Made by a program: the position numbers and the translations under genes. A DNA stretch of 64,000 nucleotides, taken from Cercospora beticola. Its lineage: Eukaryota > Ascomycota > Dothideomycetes > Mycosphaerellales > Mycosphaerellaceae. The notes under the pieces were generated by a model. It did no database searches. It saw only the letters and a list, made by a program, of their open reading frames with translations, and was not told the origin of the DNA. The DNA is taken from contig NC_088941.1 of NCBI RefSeq assembly GCF_033473495.1, forward strand, positions 2,542,001-2,606,000. The letters run 5' to 3'. Position 1 is the stretch's first letter. The number at the start of each line of letters is the position of its first letter. Of this stretch, positions 35,583-47,283 are shown one piece after another.

Positions 35583-36465
35583 ATGCGCACTGGAATACTG
35601 GCCGCCTCGTTCGCCGCTCTCTTGGCTGTAGCCTATGGAGGCCCCACGGGTCTTCAGAGCGATGCAAGCGATAGGCATATCAATGCTATCCGTGCCGTAG
35701 ACGACGCGAATCTGGATACTCTGGAACACATGAATACAGACTTCAGCCTCGAGGACGGGGATCCAACGTACATTCAAGTCAAGAACAATTTCACGGGCGC
35801 ACCGCCTTGCGGAGATGGGTGGAAAGTCCCTGGTGGTACTGTGCTTACAGACAAGGCCATAAGCGACGCTCGCCGTACCGTCGGATCGAGATATCCGAAA
35901 TCGGCCAAGAAGCCGTGGATCTGCGATTATCAATATGTGCTTTGTGTGAGGTAAGGAGAAAGAAAATGCCTGTTTACACGAGATCCGCCACGACTTGCGC
36001 ACGGCAGCTGATAAGTCTCGGAACTGCCGTAGGCTGCCGAGTGCGGCTAAACAGTCGGGCACAGGATTTTGGGAAATTGCACGGTGGTCAAACAACGGCG
36101 ATGGCAGTGAGTTGGTCCTCAATTTCCGCCCCATAACAGATACACATGATGATCACTCACCGCTGACGCTGTCTCTCTTTTGCCGCCATGCAGCTATCCT
36201 TGTGGCCTATAAATACTGGCAAGAAACTATGGTGTGGAATATTGCTGGCGGTAGCGCGAAAATCTATCCCGCTCATGGCAGCGTATGGGCATGTGCCAAA
36301 GGCAAACTGAACTGGTGGTACGAGGACGACAATTATTGGCTTCCTGGCAATTCAAGGAAAAAAGCAGATTATGAGCATAATACGGCAATAAGACAGCCGT
36401 CCTGGGGAGGGCCTTGCCACTGCGGCTTCAATCTTAATACGGACATGGAGCTCTCGATATCTTAA
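35583..36465 (+). CDS. Secreted protein with six cysteines, function unknown
   Basis: Three exons were placed: 35583-35950, 36033-36106 and 36194-36465, with introns of 82 bp (gtaagg..cgtag) and 87 bp (gtgagt..tgcag). The product has 237 residues. A signal peptide is clear (MRTGILAASFAALLAVAYGG). Six cysteines remain in the mature chain (PPCGDG, ICDYQYVLC, WACAKG and PCHCGF contexts), so three disulfides are possible. The second splice creates DGTILVAYKYWQ, which runs smoothly into an aromatic-rich domain (KLNWWYEDDNYWL). The first splice is less certain: a competing gtgagg donor lies just upstream. No known domain was recognised; an apoplastic or wall protein is plausible. Confidence 0.68.
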
Positions 36466-37358
36466 CAGTGGTCATCTGTGAAGATGTGCATGAGGAGGTT
36501 CAGGGGAGTGGAGAGGATGAGAGTGGTGGGCAACAAACGTCTCTAATGAAAGGTTGAGAGCGAAGTGTTTGAGAGGATGCGTATACAAAGTAAAGATTGC
36601 AGCAGATGATCCACGAGAATAACTCTGTGTTCGTTATTTTAGTGGAGGATTAGTCGCAGTGTTAGTCATCAATGCTAGCAATGCCCTGCGTCACTGCGTC
36701 ACATGTTGGCGCCACATGCTCGTAAAGTCTCGTTGGGCAATCCCTCTTTCAGGTCTGCTTGCCCTCGATTCGTGATCGGTATATGATGATGGCAGCAGAC
36801 GTGTTGGCGTTCTACTGCCTGTGTGATGCTCATGTATGCCGCAGTTGCACTGGCAAATCCGAGTGGAACCACAGCCCAAGGCAGCAATCCGTAGCAATGG
36901 GCCGAGATTGAGGAAGCTATCCACCTCCGCGTGGCGCATGTCTAGGCACGCCTTCGTTTAAGTACGGCGTTGGAGGGCGGGGCGGCGAGCGACGAGAGGG
37001 CGGCGGGAGGAGAGGGCCGCCAGCGTGATGACCGCTCGCTCGCATAGAACTAGCCACTCGTACTGCTGCTGTTCGTCTCTCGGAAACGGCGTTTGCCCGA
37101 AGTCGATTGCTCCAGGCACCTGTGAATTCTCCACCAGCGTGCTGCCGGTGAAGCCAGGTAACGACATTGGCGAAGAAGCAATAATCCGGCCGCCTGGCTC
37201 TTGGATGTTCTTCATCTTCCTCCAAGAGCCCCGCTCCGCTGCCTCGCTGAGCCTCTCACAGCGCACAGGGACGACAAGCGACATCCGCGTTGCCCGAGAC
37301 ACGAGGGGACTCTGGTGACCGCCCATGGGGCAAGCGCCGCGGAGCCGACCTCGAAAGC
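36466..37358. other. Intergenic region upstream of the USP gene
   Basis: No gene is supported in about 890 bp. The minus-strand frames at 36691-37326 are Arg/Pro-rich and antisense to the probable 5' leader of the USP gene. Confidence 0.45.
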
Positions 37359-40257
37359 ATGAGCGACCTGAAGCGCTTCCTCAGCACGCGCAAGAGAAAG
37401 GACAGTCGTCGCGCCTCTTCACACAGCCCAACCAAAGTATGCCGCTCCGCCACCATCACCGCGCCGCCCTACATCATTCCCCCATGTTATTCCTCGCCCG
37501 GCTCAGCAGCGTTTCCGACCTCCGCGACCCTCGTCATTCACCACCGCCGTCGCCGCCCGTCAGCGAGTACGTGCGGAATGGCGAACAAGCGGAGAGAGGC
37601 GCGTCAGAGCGACAGCACGTCTTCCATCAAGAGTCTTGCTCCGTTTCTGGAGACGCTGAGGGCGTGCATGAGCATGAAACACGTTTCAGTGACCACGGCT
37701 CCGCATTGCAACTTTCACCATGACTCGCCTGAGCCAGCTAACCTCTCCTTCACAGAGCCGAGATATTCAGCCTTCCACCTCCACCAGTTCCTCCAGACCC
37801 GATTACCTGGGAGACCTGTGGTCGATATACGATGAACCCAAAGTCGCCCGCGACAAGGAGGAGGAGAGGAGCATCAAGGGCATCCTCGAACGATTTCGCA
37901 GTCATGGCATCGATACGATGACAGAGGGGAACGCGCGATACGCTCTCCGGACTACACAGAACAAAGGCGATGGGGACCAGGCATTTCGGCTACTACTCCT
38001 GCTGCAAGAGACGTACGAGGGCATTGTCAAGCAGTATGACCCCAGCACCCAGTTGGTTGGAGCAATAAATCGGAACAATGTCACATGCTACCTCGATGCC
38101 TTGCTCTTCGCCATGTTCGCGCGATTGGACAGCTTCGAAGCAATGCTCTACAACGACTTCAACGACAAGCCGCGAAGACGACTGGCAGGTCTGCTACGAT
38201 TGTGGGTAAATATGCTCCGGACAGGCCGCTTGATCACGACGGATATCACAAGGCACCTGCAGCAGTCTTTGGCCGAGTGTGGTTGGGAAGATGCAGCCAA
38301 TACAAGGCAGCAGGACCCTTCTGAGGCTTTCACGTTCGTTACCGGCCAGCTCGAACTTCCTCTTCTGACACTGAAAATGGATCTGTATCACACCGGCAAG
38401 GAGGAGCCTCAAGATGATCACAAATTCGTCAACGAGCGAATGTTGGAAATTGCCATCCCTGAGCCATCCGAGTCGGGCCAGGATATTACCTTGGAAGACT
38501 GTCTTGAGCACTACTTCAACAATCGAGTGGAAGTCATGAGACATTTGGAAAATCAACGACGTAACACGTTGAAGTCTGGTTCCGACCCATGGCAAGACAG
38601 CACCAGAACCGAGAAGAGTTCTGGCCTTCATGTCGAAATTGCGGAAATTCCTGCAAGTGGGCCCGGAACACCAATACCTCAAACGCCTTTGACAGAATCG
38701 CCTGTTGCCATGACTCACAGCAAAGACCCTTTGGAGAAGATACGACCTGGCGCAGGACGAAAACGTGGAGACAGCATATTTGGCCAGCGCAAGATCGAGC
38801 TGATAGGAATCGACCCGGAAAAGGAAGGCGGCGACCCGCCGCAGGAGAGGGAACGGAAAATGAGCACGAAGACAGAAGTGCTCATGCCTGCTTGGCAATT
38901 CTTCAAATTGCTCCCGTGGTACACGGATCACATGCCAACTTCCGATGCGCAGGTTGCAGCACACTTCGCGAAGAAACGACCGGTTCTTGGCATTTGCCTG
39001 AAACGATATTCCTTCACCAATAATGGGACAGCGACGAAGCGAGATACTTATATCGACATCCCGCTTGAGATCGGGGTCCCAAACTTCGTTAGTGACGAGA
39101 ATATGCAAGAAGATGGTCCGCTCGTAGGCAACTTCAGATTGATCTTACAATCAGTCGTCTGTCACAGAGGGACGTCCGTGCACTCGGGACATTATGTTAC
39201 TCTCTGCCGTGGCAAGTCGTCCTCTGCGATTCCCGAGAGCACGCCTCCTAGCCGACGAAATAGCGTGTCTGACAGCGAGGACATCGAGGACCCGTGGATG
39301 CTTTTCGATGACTTGGCCAGCAACCGGGTGACTTACGTCGACATCCATCAGGCGTTGAGGAAAGAGACACCTTATCTCCTCTTCTATCAAGTGCAGCCAA
39401 TAGGAGATGATGGACATTCCATCCACGACCTGCCTTCGTACGCAGAGGCCACCAGCAGATCTGCGTCTGATGTTTTTGCGCACGAGGAAAAGCCATACAT
39501 TAATTCTGTACTGGGCTCCGAAAATGCACTGGAGCACATTCCCTCGCAAACGCTTTCCGATGGCGTGCGCGTGAATTCGGACACAGTGGACTGGGCTCCC
39601 GGCACTGGTAGGCACAGTCTTGATGCGAGTGGAATTCTGGATGGCCCCAGGGGTCGGTCAAGCATGCAAGAGCATCGCCGCAGTGCTACTCAAGACGAAG
39701 GTAGTCACAGTGGCAGCACGTCGGGTGGCAGCATTCGGACTGACCCCACGGGCTCTGTGCCTTCAACGCCTGCCGATGAAAACGGACCGACCGAAAAGAC
39801 GGGGTTCCTGGCCGTTGCAAGCAAAATGACAGGTTCTCGGAGAGGCAGCAAGTTGTCCAAGGATTCGGCGACATCAAAAAGCAGACCCAGCAGCACAGGA
39901 CCCATGGGATCAAGCAACGCAAATGGCAGTCGGTTCAGTCTCAATCTGAATATGGCCAAGCTCGCGCAGAAGATGAGCAAAAACGATATTTCGCAGCCAG
40001 CTACCGACGACACGCCTGCGATTGCCGCTCCTGCCGAGACAGGTCCGGCTGATGACACAGATACTACCGAGCTCAATACTCCGACCAACAGAACGAGCGT
40101 ACACTTGCCTCGGAACGAAAGTGGAGAGACGGTCGATACTTTGAAACCTGCGCATGATGCGCATGGATTGGCGCCTTTGACGAAGAAGGAGAAACAGGTT
40201 CTGAAGGCTGCGAAGCGTAAAAGAGCTGCAGAAGATCGGGATTGTGTTATGATGTGA
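37359..40257 (+). CDS. Ubiquitin-specific protease (UBP/USP) with C-terminal CaaX box
   Basis: The main exon, 37756-40257, encodes a USP-family cysteine protease. The Cys box NVTCYLDALLFAM has the catalytic Cys near residue 137, and the His box SVHSGHYVTLCRG has the catalytic His near 505; the later FDD segment is also present. The enzyme removes ubiquitin from substrates. The 5' end is inferred: exon 37359-37436 (MSDLKRFLSTRKRKDSRRAS...) joins in phase 0 over a 319 bp intron whose 3' end has a textbook branch site GCTAAC and acceptor CTTCACAG. The model gives 859 residues. An ATG at 37720 inside that intron is the alternative start. The C-terminal third is disordered and Ser-rich, then basic (KKEKQVLKAAKRKRA), and the last four residues are CVMM, a CaaX box predicting farnesylation and membrane attachment. 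Confidence 0.88.
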
Positions 40258-41832
40258 TGTAAATGTGCACAACACGGGCATGTCTGGAATGAATTGGTTG
40301 ATTAGCGAGGCGTTTCTTGGGATATGAGACTACGCATTCGCGGAGAAATGATACATGAAAGAGCTATTAGATGTGTGAGCATGTCAATTGGTCAATTCTG
40401 ACAAAGGTTTTGCAGCAGTTGCCCAATGAAGATACCCAGCCATGCATATGTTGCTCGAGGGAGCTTGATGCATAAGCGTGGAATGAAAAAGGGCATGGGC
40501 TGGCAATAGAACCTGCGCGGTCTATCTTGAGCCACGAACGGAACAATGCTTTTGACTTATCTTCCTTCCAAACATGCCTGGGCGAGTCATGTCTACTCAC
40601 TTCACCCCAGTCTTTTCAATCCTCTTGATTCACAGTGATGATTTTTCGCTCAACGCTAATCGAGAAGGAGCCAATGCCAAGTCGAGATTTTAAACCTTCT
40701 TTACTGCTTTGAAGTTCGAACGAGATCTTGCCGTTGTTGCACATCGCTCTCGCTTTCTGTGCGAGCTCATAATAAGGTCGACATGATGCTCGTTGCGTTG
40801 GACGGGCTTTCGATGGCTCTTTGGAGCCCGATTGTCAATGAACTTGGTGGACGATGTAAGTCGACCGCCGAATCTGTCCTACGAGGTATTGCTCGAGGCT
40901 GTGACGGAGAGAAGCGACTCTCTCGCTAATGTGGGCGGCGTTTTTTTTTAATAATTCAATGTCGTCGCGAGGAATCTTGGAGTGGCGTCGGTGGAGTACG
41001 AGTGAGTAGCTCGGTCCGACCAGGGGAAATAGGGAGGAACAGGATTCTGGGTTGGAACGCCTCGGACGGGTACTTGACTCAGAGTAGGGATGGCAACGCT
41101 TGGTCCGGCGAGCGCGTGGACGCACGGAATGAAGATGGGCTGGAACTTTGGTGTGTGCGGGAGGGGAATTTTGAACAGCGGCCGCACAGCTGTTGGGAAA
41201 CCGAGAGTGTCCACTGATGACTGGACCTACTGCTTGCCGCCATGTTCAAGAGTATTGGTCTACCTTCCTTGTGCTGTCTTCTCGCCGATGGAGGAAGCGA
41301 CAGTCCAGCCAGACTGACATTATTTCCTCTCTAGTCTTAGCGTATGTCCACACAACGACTGTGGTGTCAGTTTCCATCAGCCCGCCGACCTTCTCTGAAT
41401 ATTTACCCACGCTCCGAAATCGCCGTCGCTGCTATACAAACACCTAGGTTGTTGCCAGGAGCATATCTAATTCGTTACCAAGTACATCATGGCGGCAATG
41501 GAACAAGGCTGAGTATCCATTTGGGAAAACATTTGCCGAAAGATGGTCAAGAAGAATCTCCAGCTTCACACCAAGTCTGGCGAAACTGCTCTCTGATTCA
41601 GCTTCGCGAGACTATAAAAGCGAGCTTCTTGCCGCAATGAAATTTTTACTTTGGCAGATCTCAAGCGAACACTCAACGACATCAAGACAACCCAACGCAA
41701 TCCAATCCAACCCCTTCCACGCGCATTTGCTGGACAAAGCGTGCCACCACGAAGAAGCACACCAAACACGAACATTAATAAGATCCGAAACAGAACCAAT
41801 CGCTACTCCACTCAAGCCAAAAGAGCTCCAAT
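40258..41832. other. 1.6 kb intergenic region and leader of modular secreted protein gene
   Basis: No supported gene. A T-run is present near 40940-40948. The right end (from about 41640) is probably the 5' leader of the gene at 41833, downstream of a good TATA element. A frame starting at 41637 overlaps that leader but leads nowhere recognisable. Confidence 0.5.
41613..41620 (+). promoter_or_regulatory. TATA box upstream of modular secreted protein gene
   Basis: TATAAAAG is a consensus TATA box about 213 bp before the ATG at 41833. Transcription from it would begin near 41645, giving a leader of about 190 nt without an obvious competing long ORF in frame. Confidence 0.45.
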
Positions 41833-42879
41833 ATGCGATTTTCCTCCAGCGACCTCCTCTTCCTGACCTCTGCTGCGGCGGCTCCTCTCGAAAGGCTCCC
41901 AGTTATCGAGCCGTGGCCAGGCTATCTACGGAACAACCCCATTCAACTAGACTTTCCACTAGTGAGTACTTGTCTCAATAAGCCAAAGTCTTATGATCCT
42001 AGAACATCGTCACCTCCCCTTCCATTGTTCGACTATGGCATCTGCAAGAAGTCAGAAGGACATTGCTAATACGCATGCGTTCTGTTCGAACAGAGGAAAG
42101 GAATCCAGGCGAGAGATGCTGACGCGGATCCGGTGAGCCTGCCACAACGCATTGGAGAGGTCTGCCTCCGGAGTCCGCGTTATTTATGCGATGGCCGGCC
42201 AACCCCGTTCATGCCCCACCCGTTCAACACCGGGGAGGCTCCGATCTTGGAAGAACGGGATCCTCAATATCTGGCGCAGGTCTGCTTGTCGGGCGGATGT
42301 AGCAACGTCCCAGACCCAGAATTGGAGGCGGCGCTGGAGAACCTTGTAAGTCTTTCCCAAGTCTAAGATGTATTCTCGGCTGCTTCAACGAGGATGGGGA
42401 CAAGGGGCCAGTTGCTAATACCAATTCGTTTTGTTTCAGCGAAACTACAGACAGAATGTCGCCAAGAGGAGTCCTGTTCCAGCTCCAATCGATATGGTCA
42501 GACGGACTCTCTTCTGCGCTGCTACCGGACGCACTGGATTGTGCGATCCGGACGAGTTGCCACTACGAGTTGTAAGTCATGCGCGAGGTTTTTCCCCATA
42601 TAGGGGAGTCCATACAAGACAAGAAAGAGCACCTGTTGACACGTAAAACTGTGGATCAGACTGCGCCCAACAGGAAGCTCATCGGACGAGATCTTGGTTT
42701 CGTTCTACCTCACCCGAGTTGCCCCAGAGGTGAATGTCCCGACCCTCGCCTTCGCCAGCAAGAATTTCGTGAGAGAAACAATATCGGATACGTGGTAGGT
42801 CTTCTCGCCGCAGTGAAAGTTAGGGGGACTTACTAATACCTGTGTGTCTCATCAGTTATTGGACAGAGCGGCCATGTAG
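41833..42879 (+). CDS. Secreted modular protein built from two-cysteine repeats
   Basis: Five exons (41833-41961, 42094-42345, 42440-42571, 42660-42794, 42856-42879) are joined by four introns of 132, 94, 88 and 61 bp, all in phase 0 with good GT..AG ends (gtgagt, gtaagt, gtaagt, gtaggt donors). The product has 223 residues. Exon 1 encodes a short signal peptide (MRFSSSDLLFLTSAAAA) and a Pro-rich linker. Exon 2 (84 residues), exon 3 (44) and exon 4 (45) look like four copies of a ~42-45 residue module, exon 2 being a fused pair. Each module has one cysteine pair about halfway: CLRSPRYLC, CLSGGC, CAATGRTGLC and CPRGEC, the last three followed by DP or PDP and a Leu. A KR dipeptide in exon 3 (VAKRSP) could be a Kex2 site. 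The last exon adds only LLDRAAM. No known family was recognised. Confidence 0.72.
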
Positions 42880-43502
42880 AGAAGCGGAGAAGCTGATTGC
42901 AACGAGGGTTGGGAAGGTGGCTGGAGTAGCGGGTCGGTTGCATGCATGGCTGGCGTTTTGGTTTGTTTCGGTGCATTTGGTCGTGGCATTGCGTCTTTCA
43001 CTATTGTCGTTCGTTGGGAAAGGATCGTGACAATGATGGTGGTGGAAGGCTGGAAAGGCACGCTCGTTTGTGATAGATCGATAGCTGCTGGTTCAGTATA
43101 TCGAGTAGAGGATCATTTCCTTGCTTTCGCGATCGAATTCGATGTTCCCTTTTAGACTCATTACATGCAGAATCCGGGTACGATCTGTAACCTTCCAAGG
43201 AACCACAAGACAAGGGGAGTCGCGAGCAATAGGCGCAGGTCTGTGACCCCTGTCATCCCTTGTTAGCACCTTGCCCAAGGTAGCAATTTTGTCATCGAGG
43301 CCGATTGCCCTTTCCTTGTTCTCACATATTAGCATCAGTCGCTCTCTTCGAAGCAGCAAAGCAGTCGTCACGGCGTATATTCCAGTCTGTTTCGCCGATT
43401 GTCACCTTCCTGAACTAAGCATCTTTGTCATTTCCCATGAAGTACGTATACACCCCACGATGTTTCCCTGCAACCTCCATACTATATCCGCGTACAATCT
43501 GA
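42880..43502. other. Intergenic region between convergent genes
   Basis: No supported gene in about 620 bp between the modular secreted protein and the convergent M28 peptidase. It probably holds both 3' UTRs. Confidence 0.45.
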
Positions 43503-45038
43503 TCAGCCAGGATAAGGCCAAACAGCCGGACTCTTAAACCCATTCTTCCCAACAGCTCTGACCCCAAACTGATAATTGTCCTTATTCAAATCCACCGTAA
43601 CATTCCCCACATTGCCCACATTCATCACATACGACCACTGCACATTTCCACTCTCCCTCCACACGAGCTCATAACTCTCCACCAACTCATCATCTCCCAT
43701 CGCCCACGAGAATCCACTCTCATTCGTAATAAGTTCGGGATTTGTACTCTGATTGCCCGCCGGAAATCCAATGACTCTACTAATCGTAACATTCTTCGGC
43801 GTAGCAGGAGCATTCGCTGCAGACCACATACTCGCGAGGTTGACTCTTGCTACACGAGCGGTGTAATTGAAATCGACGAATTCGATCAGATCGCCGTATT
43901 GAATTCCATCTTGCTCGCGGACGTCTTGATGTTGGTGGGCGAAGTCTTCGACGGCCTCGCTGAAACGTACGGCGGGAAAGCCTTGGGTGAGGAAAGATTG
44001 GTGGTCGCCGCCACGGAGGAAGCGGTCGGCACGGTAGATGAGAGCAACTTGCATTCCGACGTACTCTGCAGCTCCGGCGACGACTTCGGCGATGAAGCGG
44101 CCGAGGTTTTGTGCCGGGGAGTCGTTCCAGCCGCCAACGTTCGCAGTGGTGCGTTGCACAGCAGCGGAAGCGTTCGTGGCATTTGGGTAGTAAATGCTCG
44201 GACCGAAGAGACGGACAGTATAATCGTTGATCGGAGCGAAGGGCTGAGATTTTCCAGTACCGACAATGTCATTATTCCAATTGCCTTCGACTCTGTAGCC
44301 TGCTTCCTTCAAGGTCCTCGCGAGATTGGCAGAGCCGTACAGACCTTGCTCTTCACCAGCGACAGCAGCGAAGATCATGGTTGCGGCTGGTCGCCTCTTG
44401 GCACAGACACGAGCCATCTCCATGACTACTGCCACACCACTGGCATCGTCGTCAGCACCTGGAGCATCTCCTTCGTAGTCCAGGACATCGATTCTTCTGC
44501 TGTCGTGGTGTCCTGTCACCACATAGACCCTCTCCGGGTCAGTCGTGCCATTGATTTGCGCCACGATATTCGTGATGTTGACTGGAAAGGGAATCCGACT
44601 GCCGTCCACCGGCTGAATATAGCTGTTGAAGTAGACATCCATTCTGCCATCAGAATCTTCGGCGTAATCGAGCATTTCCTGGTAAATCCAATCTCGAGCC
44701 GCACCAATGCCACGAGTTGTGGAGTTCTGCACTGACAGTGTGTGTCGAGTACCAAAACTCACCAGCTTGCTGATTGTATTCTCTACACGAGCTTCATCAA
44801 CTTCCAAAATCATTTCTTGCAGTTCGGCATCTGGCTTCTGAGGTTCAATCCGCGATCCAGTATCGGACGACGTGGGTGGCCAGGCTGCATCCTTAGCATC
44901 GCCCCAAATGCCTGGGGGCTGATATATGCTGCCGGGCAAGCCCATCCAAGTGGGCCCGTATGAGTCCTGTCGTCCCCATAGCTCTTGTGCCTGTAGCAGC
45001 AAAGGCAGACTTGCCAACAGACCAGCACGGGTGATCAT
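43503..45038 (-). CDS. Secreted M28-family metallo-aminopeptidase with C-terminal FnIII-like domain
   Basis: The intronless minus-strand gene encodes 511 residues. A signal peptide covers about residues 1-18 (MITRAGLLASLPLLLQAQ). The peptidase domain shows the co-catalytic zinc ligands of clan MH: His in TGHHDS (177/178), the bridging Asp in PGADDDASG (196-198), Glu pair in AGEEQG (229/230), Asp in WNNDIVG (257) and His in FAHQH (368/370). About residues 405-505 resemble a fibronectin type III-like beta domain (TPKNVTISRV..YELVWRESG..YQFGVRAV). Many N-glycosylation sequons fit extracellular action. It would trim N-terminal residues from peptides to feed amino acid uptake. Carboxypeptidase activity is less likely. 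Confidence 0.92.
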   Translation of the reverse strand: MITRAGLLASLPLLLQAQELWGRQDSYGPTWMGLPGSIYQPPGIWGDAKDAAWPPTSSDTGSRIEPQKPDAELQEMILEVDEARVENTISKLVSFGTRHTLSVQNSTTRGIGAARDWIYQEMLDYAEDSDGRMDVYFNSYIQPVDGSRIPFPVNITNIVAQINGTTDPERVYVVTGHHDSRRIDVLDYEGDAPGADDDASGVAVVMEMARVCAKRRPAATMIFAAVAGEEQGLYGSANLARTLKEAGYRVEGNWNNDIVGTGKSQPFAPINDYTVRLFGPSIYYPNATNASAAVQRTTANVGGWNDSPAQNLGRFIAEVVAGAAEYVGMQVALIYRADRFLRGGDHQSFLTQGFPAVRFSEAVEDFAHQHQDVREQDGIQYGDLIEFVDFNYTARVARVNLASMWSAANAPATPKNVTISRVIGFPAGNQSTNPELITNESGFSWAMGDDELVESYELVWRESGNVQWSYVMNVGNVGNVTVDLNKDNYQFGVRAVGKNGFKSPAVWPYPG

Positions 45039-47283
45039 GATGAAGCACGTCAGTTAATGATACCTCTTGAAGAATCCTGGAGGATTTCAGCGATCTCCGG
45101 CCAGACGTATATGAAGACTTCACTCTGCAGGTCTTCGCAGGACGAACGTAGGCCAAGGCCGCTGCTCCCGCTTATGCCCTGCCTGCAGAAATCCCCTGTA
45201 CATTCCCGTTCTGCTTGCTTCTTTTAGACAGTCCTGCGTGGTCTTTCACCTTCGTTGTGATGGTGCAGTACTTTGATCTTTCGCGGCATCTGCAACGTGG
45301 CATCACAACCGTGACGCCTCACGTTCCACCCGACACTGTAGGCAAAGTCGTGTCTACGTCTGATGAGAATGTGCACTCTCCTCACCTGACGTCAAGAGTG
45401 AAGCAGGATAGCGTGTGGCAATCGACAGGCATTGAAGTCTTGCCAGCTTCCTGTTCTGGAAGGTGGCGATGCCCCTGCAGCCTGTACTCCCCACTGCTCG
45501 GCAGTGATATTTTCTCAACTGTAATAACTTTGGTCTCATGTCGCATCAGTATTGCGTGACCCATGCTCCCAAGCGTCATTGGCAGCTTGGGAGATCTGGC
45601 ACAAGTCGCATAAGGTTGGGGAAATTTGATGGAAGGCGCATCCTCTACTGCTCAGTTAGTAGCGGTATCAGTCGTGTCAGCGGAGTCGCCTATGGCATCA
45701 GTCTTGCACAGGCGCATGGGTTTAACCAAAGTGCATCACTTGTGATTATTGAGTCGTTGTCGAGTGTCGGCACTGTAGGGCGTTGGCGAGGCCGGGAGGT
45801 CGCACGCGATGCAGAACCCGGGCAGGACAACAGCCCTCTGCAAGGCGATGCCTCACGTTGGTCGGACGCGGCCTCAGCAAACTTCTGTACAATACCTGTA
45901 ACACGATCTGGCGTTCGGCGATACCCAGCCTGAGATGGTCGTCATGCGGAGTGTTGATTTGGTCATCCCAAGTCAGTCATCTTTCGCCCAGTCATCGGAC
46001 CGCCGTGGGTTTTCAGGGCACGATAGGGCTGAAATCCAGACATGAGCCTCTCCCGACATTATAATAGGCCTCGTCAGACCAGACAGCGGCAAATTCTGTC
46101 TCTCTGTTCACTCCAATGCTAGCTCTTTCGCTTCTGCTTTTGAGCCGATGCAGGATGGCGACATGTCTGCCGAGCTCGCACTGTGTGGAGCCATGAACGA
46201 ACAAGGCTAAGCGTGCGTCCGAGCCGGTGAAGAGAGGCAGCGCGATACTCATTTGAAGTTGAAAGAAGTGATGTCTGCTCCCAGAGTAAGTGGCTTGCGT
46301 GGTGGTGCTGAGAACTGAGAACTTGCAGGTGTGCTGTCTTGCCTCAGGCCACAAGCATAAAAAGCCCCATGCATGCCGTGAACCAATCACAACCCATCAA
46401 TTATTGAGCAAGCATTCGTACACGAGTCAGGAAATGGGATGGCTGCTTGGACTTGGGCGTTGTCTCCTCCTCCAACATGTGAAGTCAATTTGCGACCGGC
46501 GGAGGCAACCCTGCCCAGCCGAGACGTCGCTGGCTTGCAAGACCTTTGCCGCCATCCGTGGGCTCTCCCGGCAGCCGCGAAGGGATTGATCGACTCCGTC
46601 AGCTTCCTCTGCACCACACCCAATCAAGAACAAGGCAGCCACATTACGCTCCCGGAAGTCATGGTTTGCAAGTGGAAGGAAGCGCCTGAGGCAGAGCCAG
46701 GTCTGTCTGGTCATCAGCTCAACGAATGTCATTCGTCCCAATTGCAGAATCGCATTGGACGAATGTCGGAACGAGCTTATACGCATATTGCCAAGTGAAC
46801 GGCAGGTCGCGCATCTCGAGCACGAGCGCTATGGCCCGGTCAGCATCCTCACATAGCTCCACCAGCACGCTAGCCTCTCGAGCGGCACTCTCTCCTCCAG
46901 CCAGCCATATCGAAGGCTCGAAGCAGGAGAGCCAAGTTCAGCGCCTCCATAAAATTGTCCATCGTCAAAGTCTGAGGATGTCCAACACCGCCGGAGACTC
47001 GGAAAGGGAAGACTTCCGTTTCGCGTGAACAACCCTGACGTGTCAAAACACTCGAAACATGCAGGCAGCGGAATACAACATTTCCGTCTGCGGTCTACGG
47101 TCTCTGTACTCAACATGGCCGGGCAGTGGGATGAGCGTAAGGTGGGGAATATAAGACTTTGAAGCCCTCCAGGTGTTTGCTGTGAGCGCACAGAGGACCA
47201 AAGTCTACCCTCACCAGTCCGATACTGCCTTTCGATCATTTCACCGCTACAATTTGCGCCCCAGCATCATTACACCACTCGCA
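45039..47283. other. 2.2 kb divergent intergenic region
   Basis: This separates the divergent M28 peptidase and carotenoid-cleavage-type oxygenase genes. Many short frames exist, none supported by motif, splice signals or composition. The left part should hold the peptidase promoter and the right part that of the oxygenase. Confidence 0.5.
47150..47155 (+). promoter_or_regulatory. TATA-like element before oxygenase gene
   Basis: TATAAG lies 134 bp upstream of the ATG at 47284, which favours that ATG over any earlier in-frame non-ATG start and places the leader at roughly 100 nt. Confidence 0.4.

Noticed and set aside
41637..41981. 114-codon plus-strand ORF overlapping the start of the modular secreted protein
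   Set aside because: It begins about 20 bp after the TATA box, has no domain, and reads the exon 1 region in the wrong frame.
47173..47283. N-terminal extension of the oxygenase frame
   Set aside because: It has no ATG and starts about 20 bp after a TATA-like element, so it is more likely leader; the ATG at 47284 fits the family N-terminus.
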